From Streptomyces puniciscabiei (GTDB lineage: Bacteria; Actinomycetota; Actinomycetes; Streptomycetales; Streptomycetaceae), in NCBI RefSeq assembly GCF_006715785.1, contig NZ_VFNX01000001.1, positions 4,630,001 to 4,694,000 on the forward strand: DNA of 64,000 nt, written 5' to 3'. Both the position numbers and the translations under genes were made by a program. Positions 56,454 to 64,000 of the stretch are shown here, piece after piece (positions within the stretch are counted from its first letter, which is position 1; the number at the start of each line of letters is the position of its first letter). The notes under the pieces are model-generated. The model did no database searches. It worked only from the letters and a program-made list of their open reading frames with translations, and was not told the DNA's origin.

Positions 56454-57542
56454 TCATCCCTCCTGAGGGGCGTCCGCCGGGCCGCCCTTCGCCGGGGGCG
56501 GGCTGCGGAAGCCGTCGAAGCCGCGGCGGACCCGGCCGCCCAGGTCGCCCGCGCCGCCCGCGAGGTCCGTGACCAGCTTCATCAGCGGGTCCTTGGAGGT
56601 CTTCACATCGCTCGCGTAGCTGGCCGCCGACTCGCGGAAGGAGTCGCTGACCGAGGTGTCCTTGTCCTCGTCACGCCGCGGGTAGTGGCCGTCCATGATC
56701 CGCTGGAAGTCCCGGGACTCGGCCCACTTCTTCAGCTCGGCCGCGCGGATCGTGGCAAAGGGGTGGGAGCGGGGCAGCACGTTCAGGATCTTCAGCACGG
56801 AGTCCCGCAGATCGCCACCGGACTCGTACTCCTCGGCCTGCTCCAGGAAGGCGTCCACGTTCATCTCGTGCAGATGGTTGCCGCCCGCGATCTTCATCAG
56901 GCCGCGCATCGAGGCACGGACGTCCTGCCCCACCAGCAGCCCCGCCCGGTCCGCGGACAGCTCCGACTTGCGGAACCACTCCCTGAGCGCCGTCACCAAC
57001 GCCATGACCGCGAGGTTGCCCAGTGGGATCCAGGCCACCCTCAGCGCGAGGGTGGTCAGGAACAGCAGGATCGTGCGGTACACCGAGTGCCCGGACAGCG
57101 CGTGTCCCACCTCGTGCCCGACGACCGCCCGCATCTCCTCCTCGTCGAGGAGCTCCACGAGCCCCGTGGTGACCACGATGATCGGCTCGTCCAGGCCGAT
57201 GCACATCGCGTTCGGCTGCGGGTCCTGGTTGACGTACATCGGCGGGACCTTCTCCAGGTCCAGGATGTAACAGGCGTCCAGCAGCATGTCGTGCAGATGC
57301 TGGAACTGCCGCTCGGAGACGCGCACCGAGTCGGACAGGAACAGCAGTCGCAGGCTCCGCTCGGGCAGCAGCCCGCTGAGCGCCTTGAAGACGGTGTCGA
57401 ATCCGCTCAGCTTGCGCAGCGCGACCAGGGCCGAGCGGTCGGCCGGATGCTCGTAGGCACGCGAGGAGATCCCCGGGAAGCGCCTGCGCTGCCTGCTCGG
57501 CACGCGCTCGTGCCCCGTGTGCTGCTGGCCGTCGTCGGACAT
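56454..57542 (-). CDS. M48 family metallopeptidase
   Basis: Membrane zinc peptidase of 362 aa from the Met of [18 protein letters not shown] (alternatives at 57572 and 57554). Zinc site in [20 protein letters not shown] with the third ligand in [17 protein letters not shown], two to three TM segments ([32 protein letters not shown]), and a C-terminal cytoplasmic tail ending in Pro/Lys/Ala. It may turn over membrane proteins or process peptides during envelope stress or sporulation (inference). Only minus-strand gene of this locus. Confidence 0.9.
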   Translation of the reverse strand: MSDDGQQHTGHERVPSRQRRRFPGISSRAYEHPADRSALVALRKLSGFDTVFKALSGLLPERSLRLLFLSDSVRVSERQFQHLHDMLLDACYILDLEKVPPMYVNQDPQPNAMCIGLDEPIIVVTTGLVELLDEEEMRAVVGHEVGHALSGHSVYRTILLFLTTLALRVAWIPLGNLAVMALVTALREWFRKSELSADRAGLLVGQDVRASMRGLMKIAGGNHLHEMNVDAFLEQAEEYESGGDLRDSVLKILNVLPRSHPFATIRAAELKKWAESRDFQRIMDGHYPRRDEDKDTSVSDSFRESAASYASDVKTSKDPLMKLVTDLAGGAGDLGGRVRRGFDGFRSPPPAKGGPADAPQEG

Positions 57543-57644
57543 GTCTTCCCCCATGTGCGTATGAGTGCCCACTGTGCCCCCGAAGCGGAGCCCAGCCTAG
57601 GCGGAGATACCGTGGACGGGCAGTACAGCCGAAGGAGTTCACTC

Positions 57645-57809
57645 ATGGAGCACCATGCCGCAGCCGCCCGGCTGGCCGAGGCCGCCGCGAGCGCCGTCCA
57701 ACAGCACGGGTCGGGCAATCTGCTCCGCATCGTCCTGGTCGTGATGGTCCTGGGCTGTGCACTGACCGCCTGGTTCCTGCTGAGCGGCTACAAGCGGAAG
57801 GACGACTGA
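57645..57809 (+). CDS. 54-aa small membrane protein
   Basis: [20 protein letters not shown], one TM ([20 protein letters not shown]) and a KRKDD end. Start ATG 57645 after gaaggag. Conserved in appearance with Streptomyces loci upstream of nadD; divergent from the M48 gene. Function unknown. Confidence 0.75.
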   Translation: MEHHAAAARLAEAAASAVQQHGSGNLLRIVLVVMVLGCALTAWFLLSGYKRKDD

Positions 57810-57929
57810 CGGCTCGGATAAGTTCCCCGCGCGGTCCGAACGGCAGAGTCGGCGTGATCGCCGCCGGGGCGCCCGCATACGATGAGCCGACATCTTTATC
57901 CCGCCCACACGCGTTAGGTCCTGCCGAAG

Positions 57930-58085
57930 ATGAGCCTTCACAGCGCCGCAGCCCCGTTGGTCACCCTCGCCGAAGCCGAGGGCGGCCACCACAACAGCCT
58001 CAACCCGGCCGTCACCGGCGGCAGCGCCCTCGCCATCCTGCTGCTCCTGCTGTGGATCACCACCCGCTTCAACCGCGACCGCTGA
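57930..58085 (+). CDS. 51-aa small membrane protein
   Basis: Short [54 protein letters not shown]. One C-terminal TM followed by positive residues, typical tail-anchored layout. High GC at third positions and good spacing to nadD (56 bp) support it. Pairs with the previous tiny membrane protein; function unknown. Confidence 0.75.
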   Translation: MSLHSAAAPLVTLAEAEGGHHNSLNPAVTGGSALAILLLLLWITTRFNRDR

Positions 58086-58141
58086 GCGGGGACCCCGTCC
58101 CCGGCCGGACGCCTGAGGCCGGGCCGGTAGGGTCTGCACGC

Positions 58142-58828
58142 ATGGGAGAGCAGGACATGCCTACCGGTCCGGCGTACGAGACCGCCGACGACACGGTCAA
58201 GCACCCTCAGTACCGGCCGTTCGGCGGCCCCGCCCACACGGGCAAGCGGCGCCTCGGCGTCATGGGCGGAACCTTCGACCCGATCCACCACGGGCACCTG
58301 GTGGCGGCCAGCGAGGTCGCCGCGCAGTTCCAGCTCGACGAGGTGGTGTTCGTGCCCACCGGGCAGCCGTGGCAGAAGTCCCACCGCAAGGTCTCCCCGG
58401 CCGAGGACCGCTATCTGATGACGGTCATCGCCACCGCCGAGAACCCGCAGTTCTCCGTCAGCCGCATCGACATCGACCGCGGCGGCCCCACCTACACCGT
58501 GGACACCCTGCGCGACCTCCGCGCGCTCAATCCCGACACGGACCTGTTCTTCATCACCGGCGCCGACGCCCTCGCCCAGCTGCTGACCTGGCGGGACAGC
58601 GAGGAACTGTTCTCCCTCGCGCACTTCGTCGGCGTCACCCGGCCCGGCCACCACCTGACCGATCCCGGCCTGCCGGAGGGCGGCGTCTCGCTCGTCGAGG
58701 TGCCGGCGCTCGCCATCTCCTCCACCGACTGCCGTGCGAGAGTCGCCAAGGGAGAACCCATCTGGTACATGGTGCCGGACGGAGTCGTGCGCTACATCGA
58801 CAAGCGCGAGCTGTACCGCGGCGAGTGA
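58142..58828 (+). CDS. nadD: nicotinate-nucleotide adenylyltransferase
   Basis: Makes deamido-NAD from nicotinate mononucleotide and ATP. 228 aa; nucleotidyl-transferase core [20 protein letters not shown] after a ~37-residue N-terminal extension, [12 protein letters not shown], and [20 protein letters not shown] with the ISSTxxR signature. ATG 58142 is used; the frame opens earlier but without codon bias. Confidence 0.96.
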   Translation: MGEQDMPTGPAYETADDTVKHPQYRPFGGPAHTGKRRLGVMGGTFDPIHHGHLVAASEVAAQFQLDEVVFVPTGQPWQKSHRKVSPAEDRYLMTVIATAENPQFSVSRIDIDRGGPTYTVDTLRDLRALNPDTDLFFITGADALAQLLTWRDSEELFSLAHFVGVTRPGHHLTDPGLPEGGVSLVEVPALAISSTDCRARVAKGEPIWYMVPDGVVRYIDKRELYRGE

Positions 58829-58844
58829 GCCGAGAGGGGCACCG

Positions 58845-60569
58845 GTGAACGACCGATACGACGCGGGTGACGCAGGCTACGGCGCCGGCCCGTACGAAAT
58901 CGTCGGCTACGACGAGTACGGCCGGCCCATGTACCAGCAGGTTCCGGCACAGCCGGCACCGCAGGCTCAGCAGGCGACGTACGACCCGTACGCCCAGCAG
59001 CAGGGCTACGGCTACGACCCGTACGCCACCGGCCAGCAGCCGCCGGTGACCTCCTACGACACCGGCCGCCCGGCACCCGGCTACGACCCCTACGCCTCCC
59101 AGGCCTCGTACGACCCCTACGGCACCGGCACCCAGCACCCCGTCGGCTACGACCCCTACGGGCGGGCCGCGGACAGCGGACAGCAGCCCCGGGTCACCGA
59201 GCAGACTGCTCACATCCCGCAACAGGCAGGCCCGGGGGACGGCACGCACGCCCCGGCACAGCCCGCGGGGCCGCACGACGACGGTGAACGGGACTACCAC
59301 ACCGAGCAGTTCGCGTTCGTCGAGGAGCCGGACGGCGACTCCGAGGACGTCATCGACTGGCTCAAGTTCACCGAGAACCGCACCGAGCGCCGCGAGGAGG
59401 CCCGCCGCCGTGCCCGCAGCCGGATCATCGCCCTGTTCGTCGTCCTCGCCCTCGTCGCCGTCGGTGGCGTCGGCTACCTCTGGTACGCCGGAAAGCTGCC
59501 CGGCCTGTCCTCCTCCGGCTCCAAACCCGGCGCGGCGACGCCGGTCGGCGCCCAGAAACGCGACGTGATCGTCGTCCACCTGCACAACACCGGAAAGGGC
59601 GGCACCTCCACGGCGCTGCTGGTCGACAACACCACCACCAAGCAGGGCAGCACGGTGCTGCTGCCCAACTCCCTCGCCCTGAGCGCCGACGACGGCTCCA
59701 CCACCACCCTCGCCAAGTCGGTGGCCGACGACGGCTCCTCCGGCACCCTCGACCAGCTCGACACCGTGCTCGGCACCAACATCCAGGGCACCTGGCGGCT
59801 GGACACCCCCTACCTGCAGAACCTGGTCGACCTGGTCGGCAACATCGACATCGACACCAACACCGACGTGCCAGACCCGGACGCCAAGAAGAAGGGCACC
59901 GAGCCCCTCGTCCACAAGGGCAGCCAGCAGACCCTCAGCGGCAAGATGGCCGTCGCCTACGCCACCTACCGCGCCGCCGGCGAGTCCGAGAACGCCCAGC
60001 TGGAGCGGTTCGGCCAGGTCATGCAGGGCGTGCTGCGCAAGATGTCCTCCGATCCGTCGGCGGCCACGGTCACCGTGCAGACCCTCGCGCAGATCCTCGA
60101 CCCGCCGCTCACCGACAAGGACCTCGGCACCTTCCTCGCCAAGCTCGCCGACCTCGCCAAGAGCGGCGCCTACAAGACCGCCCTGCTGCCCGTACAGGCC
60201 GACGGCACCCTGAGCGCGAAGACCAGCGACAGCGTGGTGAAGGACATCCTCGGCGGTACCGCCAAGAGCCCCGACGCCGGCTCCGCGGTCCGGGTCTCCG
60301 TGCAGAACGCCACCGGTGTGAAGGACGACACGGAGAAGGCGCGCGTGGTGCTGCTCAACGGCGGCTTCACCTTCCTGGAGGGCGGCACTGCCTCCGGCAC
60401 GCAGGCCGCCTCGAAGGTGGTCTACTCGGACGCCTCCCACAAGTCGGACGCCTCCGAGGTCGCCAAGACCCTCGGCCTGCCCGCCGGCTCCGTGGCCAAG
60501 GGCACCGTCTCCTCCGGCGCCGACGTTTCGGTGGTCCTCGGCCAGGACTACAGACCCGCCAGTTCCTGA
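58845..60569 (+). CDS. LCP family cell-wall polymer ligase (PdtA/SCO2578-like)
   Basis: LytR-CpsA-Psr enzymes attach undecaprenyl-linked glycopolymers to peptidoglycan. 574 aa: a Tyr/Gln/Gly-rich cytoplasmic N-terminus with about six YDPYA/YDPYG repeats (residues ~40-110), an acidic linker, one TM (IIALFVVLALVAVGGVGYLW, about residues 193-212), the extracytoplasmic LCP domain (RDVIVVHLHNTGKGGTSTAL, about 240-430) and a C-terminal LytR_C domain (VRVSVQNATGVKDDTEKARV). The position after nadD equals SCO2578 (PdtA), known for spore wall teichoic acid transfer. GTG 58845, 16 bp after nadD. Confidence 0.87.
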   Translation: MNDRYDAGDAGYGAGPYEIVGYDEYGRPMYQQVPAQPAPQAQQATYDPYAQQQGYGYDPYATGQQPPVTSYDTGRPAPGYDPYASQASYDPYGTGTQHPVGYDPYGRAADSGQQPRVTEQTAHIPQQAGPGDGTHAPAQPAGPHDDGERDYHTEQFAFVEEPDGDSEDVIDWLKFTENRTERREEARRRARSRIIALFVVLALVAVGGVGYLWYAGKLPGLSSSGSKPGAATPVGAQKRDVIVVHLHNTGKGGTSTALLVDNTTTKQGSTVLLPNSLALSADDGSTTTLAKSVADDGSSGTLDQLDTVLGTNIQGTWRLDTPYLQNLVDLVGNIDIDTNTDVPDPDAKKKGTEPLVHKGSQQTLSGKMAVAYATYRAAGESENAQLERFGQVMQGVLRKMSSDPSAATVTVQTLAQILDPPLTDKDLGTFLAKLADLAKSGAYKTALLPVQADGTLSAKTSDSVVKDILGGTAKSPDAGSAVRVSVQNATGVKDDTEKARVVLLNGGFTFLEGGTASGTQAASKVVYSDASHKSDASEVAKTLGLPAGSVAKGTVSSGADVSVVLGQDYRPASS

Positions 60570-60670
60570 TCGGGTCGCGGGCACCCCACGTGCCACAGTA
60601 ATCACGTGGGGTGCGCGGGGCGGTCCGTGAGACCCTTGAGGTCCAGTGACCGCCGACCGAAAGCTTCGTA

Positions 60671-61114
60671 GTGACCGCCACCAACCGTTCTCTTGAGCTC
60701 ATCAACACCGCCGCCCAGGCGGCGGCCGACAAGCTCGCCCACGACGTCATCGCCTACGACGTGAGCGACGTGCTGTCGATCACGGACGCCTTCCTGCTGG
60801 CCTCCGCGCCGAACGACCGCCAGGTCAGGGCCATCGTCGACGAGATCGAGGAGCGCCTGCTGAAGGAGCTCGGCGCCAAGCCGGTGCGCCGCGAGGGCGA
60901 CCGTGAGTCCCGCTGGATCCTCCTCGACTACGTCGACATCGTCGTGCATGTCCAGCACAGCGAGGAGCGGGTCTTCTACGCCCTGGAACGGCTGTGGAAG
61001 GACTGCCCCGAGCTGGAGCTGCCCGCCGACGCCAAGGCCACCCGCGGCAAGGCGGAGGAGCACGCGAAGCTGCAGGCCGCCGAGGCCGATCAGGAGCCGG
61101 GCGGGGAGTGGTGA
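60671..61114 (+). CDS. rsfS: ribosome silencing factor RsfS
   Basis: Binds L14 of the large subunit and blocks subunit joining under starvation. 147 aa; ADKLAHDVIAYDVSDVLSIT, LLASAPNDRQVRAIVDEIEE, SRWILLDYVDIVVHVQHSEE and ERVFYALERLWKD are the family core, followed by an Ala/Glu/Lys tail. GTG start. TGATG overlap with the next gene (TGA 61112-61114, ATG 61114). Confidence 0.95.
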   Translation: MTATNRSLELINTAAQAAADKLAHDVIAYDVSDVLSITDAFLLASAPNDRQVRAIVDEIEERLLKELGAKPVRREGDRESRWILLDYVDIVVHVQHSEERVFYALERLWKDCPELELPADAKATRGKAEEHAKLQAAEADQEPGGEW

Positions 61115-61782
61115 TGAGCGCCACCGGCGAGGTGACCGACCGCAAGAGCCGCGGCCGTCGCATCATCCTGTGGCGCCACGGCCAGACCGCCTGGAACGTC
61201 GAGCGCCGCTTCCAGGGCAGTACGGACGTCGCGCTGACCGAGACCGGCATCGGCCAGGCCCGCCGCGCCGCCCGACTGCTGGCCTCCCTGGGACCGGACG
61301 CGATCATCTCCTCGGACCTGCAGCGGGCGGCGCACACGGCCGCCGAGCTGGCCGCGCTCACCGGCCTCGACATCACCCGCGAGGAGGGCCTGCGCGAGAC
61401 CTACGCGGGCGTCTGGCAGGGGCTGACGCACGAGGAGATCATCGCCCGGTACGGCGAGGAGTACGCCGCGTGGAAGCGCGGCGAGGCGGTCCGCCGCGGC
61501 GGCGGCGAACTGGAGACCGAGGTCGCCGACCGCGCCGCACCCGTCGTACTGCGGCACGTCGAGAAGCTGCCCGAGGACGGCACCCTCGTGGTCGTCAGCC
61601 ACGGCGGCACCATCCGCACCACCATCGGCCGGCTGCTCGGCCTGGAGGCCGGGCACTGGGAGAGCCTCGGCGGTCTCTCCAACTGCTGCTGGTCCGTGCT
61701 CGGTGAGGGCGCCCGCGGCTGGCGCCTGCTGGAGCACAACGCCGGAACCCTCCCGGAGCCCGTCCTCGGCGACGACGACTGA
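61114..61782 (+). CDS. histidine phosphatase family (phosphoglycerate-mutase-like) protein
   Basis: Protein of 222 aa with catalytic RHG in IILWRHGQTAWNVERRFQGS, Glu in GLRETYAGVWQGLTHEEI, and the second His in LVVVSHGGTIRTTIGRLLGL. Translationally coupled to rsfS by a one-base overlap; the pair is a standard actinobacterial arrangement. The substrate of this subgroup is not determined. Confidence 0.93.
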   Translation: MSATGEVTDRKSRGRRIILWRHGQTAWNVERRFQGSTDVALTETGIGQARRAARLLASLGPDAIISSDLQRAAHTAAELAALTGLDITREEGLRETYAGVWQGLTHEEIIARYGEEYAAWKRGEAVRRGGGELETEVADRAAPVVLRHVEKLPEDGTLVVVSHGGTIRTTIGRLLGLEAGHWESLGGLSNCCWSVLGEGARGWRLLEHNAGTLPEPVLGDDD

Positions 61783-61875
61783 GCCTCCTCCGGCTCCCGG
61801 ACCCCGGATTTCACTTTCTGGCAGGTCACAGGCTAAAGTTCTTCTTGTTCGCCCCGCCGAGCGGGAAGAACGCCA

Positions 61876-61948
61876 GGGGCTATAGCTCAGTTGGTAGAGC
61901 GCCTGCATGGCATGCAGGAGGTCAGGAGTTCAATTCTCCTTAGCTCCA
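61876..61948 (+). tRNA. tRNA-Ala(GGC)
   Basis: 73-nt cloverleaf: acceptor ggggcta / tagctcc, D-arm gctcagttggtagagc, anticodon stem-loop cctgc-atGGCat-gcagg (anticodon GGC), T-arm aggagttcaattctcct, discriminator a (CCA not encoded). Upstream TAAAGT at 61834-61839 is a -10 candidate. Confidence 0.97.
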
Positions 61949-62777
61949 CTGATCGACACTCTGTTGAGTTGTCAAAGATCGGTGATGAAGGTCCCGTCCC
62001 CTCAGGGGGGCGGGATTTTCTGTCGTGTACGCCGACGGCCACACGGCGATCCGGCACTCAGGCATCCAGTCCCAGGTCCGCGCCTGAGCGGATCTTCACC
62101 CGAGCACCCGGTGGTCAGCTCACCGCTCGCCCACAGCCGAGCGAACAACACGTCGGCTGGTGTGACCCGCGCCCTGCTCACCCTCTTTGCCGTCTGCGCC
62201 GTGCCCATCGTGTGGGGCCTCGTCGTGAGATCCGCCGTCATCTCCGCCACCGTGCGTCCTCCCCGTCCTCGTCGCCGGCACCCGAGCCGGGCGCCGGCCC
62301 GTCTCGAGCCCTGCGATCAGTGAAGCACCCGCCACTGACAGTGACCTTCGACTGCCCGACGGTCCTGCTTTCCCCGTCACCGACAGTGAAGCACCCGCCA
62401 CTGACAGCCGGTCCCGCTGCGGCCCACGGCCCTGCTCACCTCCCTGTTTGCGCTCGACCTGTCCGGGACCGGTTCCGCTCGGCGCGGCCGTGCTGCTGCC
62501 GCCCGGCCCGACCAGGCGGCGACGCTCGCGCGGCCCGGTCGGCTGATCTGCGTGGCGTCTTTCGGCACACTGTTCCTGAACCGGGTTGAGTCACTCGGCG
62601 TTCTGCGCTCGTATACCTCTGCGGAGGCGTTCTCGGTGTGTGCCTGGGCGCTGGCCTCAGCGGGCCGCGGTGGGCGCCGTGTCCGGACTGGTACTGAGGC
62701 GTCGCTGACCGTATTGCTCCGGCCGTGGCAGAATCAAACGGCCGGAAGGGGGCGCGGCCCGACGGGAGGGAGTAGCG
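61949..62777. other. non-coding region between tRNA-Ala and zinc-ribbon genes
   Basis: About 830 bp without a gene of convincing codon bias. Contains a 24-bp direct repeat (62318-62341 and 62384-62407) described separately. Could be the scar of a former insertion between the two tRNA-Ala genes. Confidence 0.45.
62318..62407 (+). repeat. pair of 24-bp direct repeats
   Basis: cagtgaagcacccgccactgacag at 62318-62341 and 62384-62407, exact, 42 bp apart. Each copy contains the inverted pair cagtg/cactg. Confidence 0.8.
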
Positions 62778-62951
62778 ATGCCTGCGAGCATCCTTGAGGA
62801 GGTCGGCCACCTCCTCGGTGCGGCGTTGATACGGGACACGACCACCCGGCTGAGCTGCCCTTCCTGCGGTTCCGCGCATGTCGCCCAAGTTCTCGGCGAC
62901 AACGGCGGAGTCTCCTACGTGTGCACGGCCTGCGGCCACAGCTGGAGCTGA
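62778..62951 (+). CDS. 57-aa zinc-ribbon protein
   Basis: MPASILEEVGHLLGAALIRD then RLSCPSCGSAHVAQVLGDNG and YVCTACGHSWS. Two CxxC knuckles (CPSC, CTAC) form a classical zinc ribbon, so metal and probably nucleic-acid binding is likely. ATG with gggaggga ribosome binding site. In an operon with the next gene (3 bp gap). Confidence 0.75.
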   Translation: MPASILEEVGHLLGAALIRDTTTRLSCPSCGSAHVAQVLGDNGGVSYVCTACGHSWS

Positions 62952-62954
62952 TCG

Positions 62955-63188
62955 ATGGGTGCACACAGGCGAAAGTGTGACTGGTGTGGGAGCGGTACGC
63001 CGATCGTCCGTGACATGGAGCCGATCAATCCCGACTACCAGTACTGGTGCGAGGAATGCGCGCGGGCGCTGATCATAAAAGGCGACCCGATCGAGACGTA
63101 CCGGGAATTGGAGGGCGAGCCGATCTACGGCCGCCTTCTCGAAGAGCACTGCACACTCAAGCGGTTCTACTCCTTCGTGACCGCCTGA
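62955..63188 (+). CDS. 77-aa cysteine-knuckle small protein
   Basis: MGAHRRKCDWCGSGTPIVRD, NPDYQYWCEECARALIIKGD, then a helical end (LLEEHCTLKRFYSFVTA). CDWC and CEEC are zinc-type knuckles. Starts 3 bp after the zinc-ribbon stop. Function unknown; a two-protein zinc-binding unit is suggested. Confidence 0.7.
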   Translation: MGAHRRKCDWCGSGTPIVRDMEPINPDYQYWCEECARALIIKGDPIETYRELEGEPIYGRLLEEHCTLKRFYSFVTA

Positions 63189-63586
63189 TACCGGGCGCAC
63201 CGCTGCAGCGTTCCGGCAACGATGTCCGGGTCGGGGTCGTCGGCACGAGGAACAGCGCACCAGCTGCGGCGCGGAGGGCCGGAAGCGGCAATTCCAGGGC
63301 TGCCTGGTGCAGTTCGGCCCGCCCGGTTCCGTGCGGCACCCATCAGGGGGCGTACGAGCGCAACTCTGCCGCCACGGCGACCGAGAGGCCTGCAACGGCC
63401 ACTACGGCCGCCGATGCGACGCAGAAGACTGCCCGCGGTCGGGCCTGCGCGGAACGCGCGCCAGAACGCCGCGCAAGGCCCGGTCGGCGGTTCCTGGGCA
63501 CGACCGGTCCACGCGCGCGTAGCCGGAGCCCAGCAGGGTCACAAAATCAGACATAAGCACCTTACCGACGCGAACCTGAAACCGAT
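63189..63586. other. spacer upstream of second tRNA-Ala
   Basis: About 400 bp with no supported gene. Confidence 0.4.
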
Positions 63587-63615
63587 TTGGCGCTGCGCCC
63601 CCGGGCCTGTAATGT
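63587..63615 (+). promoter_or_regulatory. promoter of second tRNA-Ala
   Basis: TTGGCG (63587-63592), 17-bp spacer, TAATGT (63610-63615); predicted start near 63622, about 35 nt before the tRNA. Confidence 0.6.
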
Positions 63616-63656
63616 TTACGTCGTCGCCGGGGGAACCGGGCGAAACAACAGAACAA

Positions 63657-63729
<73 letters not shown>

Positions 63730-63737
63730 CAGAAGTC

Positions 63738-63771
63738 GAAGGCGGACCATCCCGACAGGTGGTCCGCCTTC
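63738..63771 (+). terminator. tRNA terminator
   Basis: gaaggcggacca / tggtccgccttc (63738-63749, 63760-63771), 10-base loop, followed by ggcgtttt. Confidence 0.85.
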
Positions 63772-63805
63772 GGCGTTTTGCGTCGCGCCGTGAGCCGTAG
63801 AGGAA

Positions 63806-63845
63806 CGAAGGGGCGGTCACCCGGACCCGGGTGACCGCCCCTTCG
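63806..63845. terminator. long perfect hairpin next to the ferredoxin stop
   Basis: Near-perfect 17-19-bp palindrome (cgaaggggcggtcacccgg against ccgggtgaccgccccttcg) located 5 bp beyond the stop of the minus-strand gene; serves as its terminator and can work in both directions. Confidence 0.85.
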
Positions 63846-63850
63846 TCCGC

Positions 63851-64000
63851 TCAGCGACCCAGAGCGCGTCGGCCGCGGCCCTGGGAGACGACCGGCAGGT
63901 TGCGGGACGGCGCCTGCCCGCGCGTGTCCTCCTCGATGCGCAGGGCGAGCGCCGGGCAGCGGCGCACCGCGCGCAGTGCCTTCGCCTCCGCGTACCGCGG
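63851..64000 (-). CDS. ferredoxin, C-terminal part (5' end outside window)
   Basis: Minus-strand frame open to the window edge, reading PRYAEAKALRAVRRCPALAL, RIEEDTRGQAPSRNLPVVSQ, then GRGRRALGR and stop (63853-63851). The AVRRCPALAL segment matches the last cysteine region of small single-cluster ferredoxins of Streptomyces (partners of cytochrome P450s); the basic C-terminal extension is longer than usual. Only the end is visible, so cluster type cannot be stated. Confidence 0.7.
   Translation of the reverse strand, partial: PRYAEAKALRAVRRCPALALRIEEDTRGQAPSRNLPVVSQGRGRRALGR

Noticed and set aside
62318..62407. Possible CRISPR array
   Set aside because: Only two repeats with one 42-bp gap, and no cas genes in the window.

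Overview
The window is chromosomal DNA of a Streptomyces or a very close relative. The DNA is very GC-rich, with C or G at most third codon positions and many GTG starts. The core gene order is the conserved Streptomyces one: valS-folC-ndk-mreBCD-pbp2-rodA/sfr, then the TIGR03960/TIGR03936 radical-SAM pair, RNase E/G, rplU-rpmA-obg, proB-proA, and nadD-LCP-rsfS. All coordinates and reading frames come from direct reading; no similarity search was run.

Layout. (1) 1-14.7 kb, plus strand: end of valS, folC, a DUF4233 membrane protein, ndk, the morphogenesis operon mreB-mreC-mreD-pbp2-rodA (spore wall synthesis in Streptomyces), a CYTH/CHAD protein and a TIGR03960-type B12-binding radical SAM protein. 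(2) 14.6-33.4 kb: an accessory island separating that radical SAM gene from its usual partner (TIGR03936, 34.6 kb). The 3' end of the radical SAM gene plus an overlapping 67-codon ORF occurs three times (14.6, 18.5 and 24.7 kb) in a mosaic pattern, as expected of repeated site-specific integration. Segment A (15.5-18.1 kb, minus) is a translationally coupled pair: a coiled-coil protein and a DUF4041/GIY-YIG nuclease-like protein, a candidate defence module. Segment B (18.9-24.4 kb, minus) is a six-gene operon with WXG100/ESX-like proteins, a mycosin protease, a putative secreted toxin with a Gly-rich beta-type C-terminus and a coupled two-helix membrane protein as putative immunity. Segment C (25.6-33.4 kb, plus) carries a TRIC channel, an M20 amidohydrolase, an FMN reductase, a stress-protein-like gene with a TTA codon, a ThrE exporter and an SDR, mixed with several gene remnants. 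No integrase or transposase was found.

(3) 33.4-42.4 kb: a repeat-built membrane protein, TIGR03936, RNase E/G with very large low-complexity arms, rplU, rpmA and obg. (4) 42.7-61.8 kb: a phoD-like phosphatase interrupted by an in-frame TAG, then cell-wall glycopolymer genes (sulfotransferase-like, IspD/SDR fusion resembling CDP-ribitol synthases, TagF-like polymerase, GT2), proB, proA, two paralogous membrane proteins resembling SCO2584/SCO2583, an M48 protease, two tiny membrane proteins, nadD, an LCP transferase (PdtA/SCO2578-like), rsfS and a histidine phosphatase. With the mre operon these form a spore-wall and teichoic-acid locus. (5) 61.9-64.0 kb: two tRNA-Ala(GGC) genes flanking a small zinc-ribbon gene pair, then the end of a ferredoxin gene on the minus strand.
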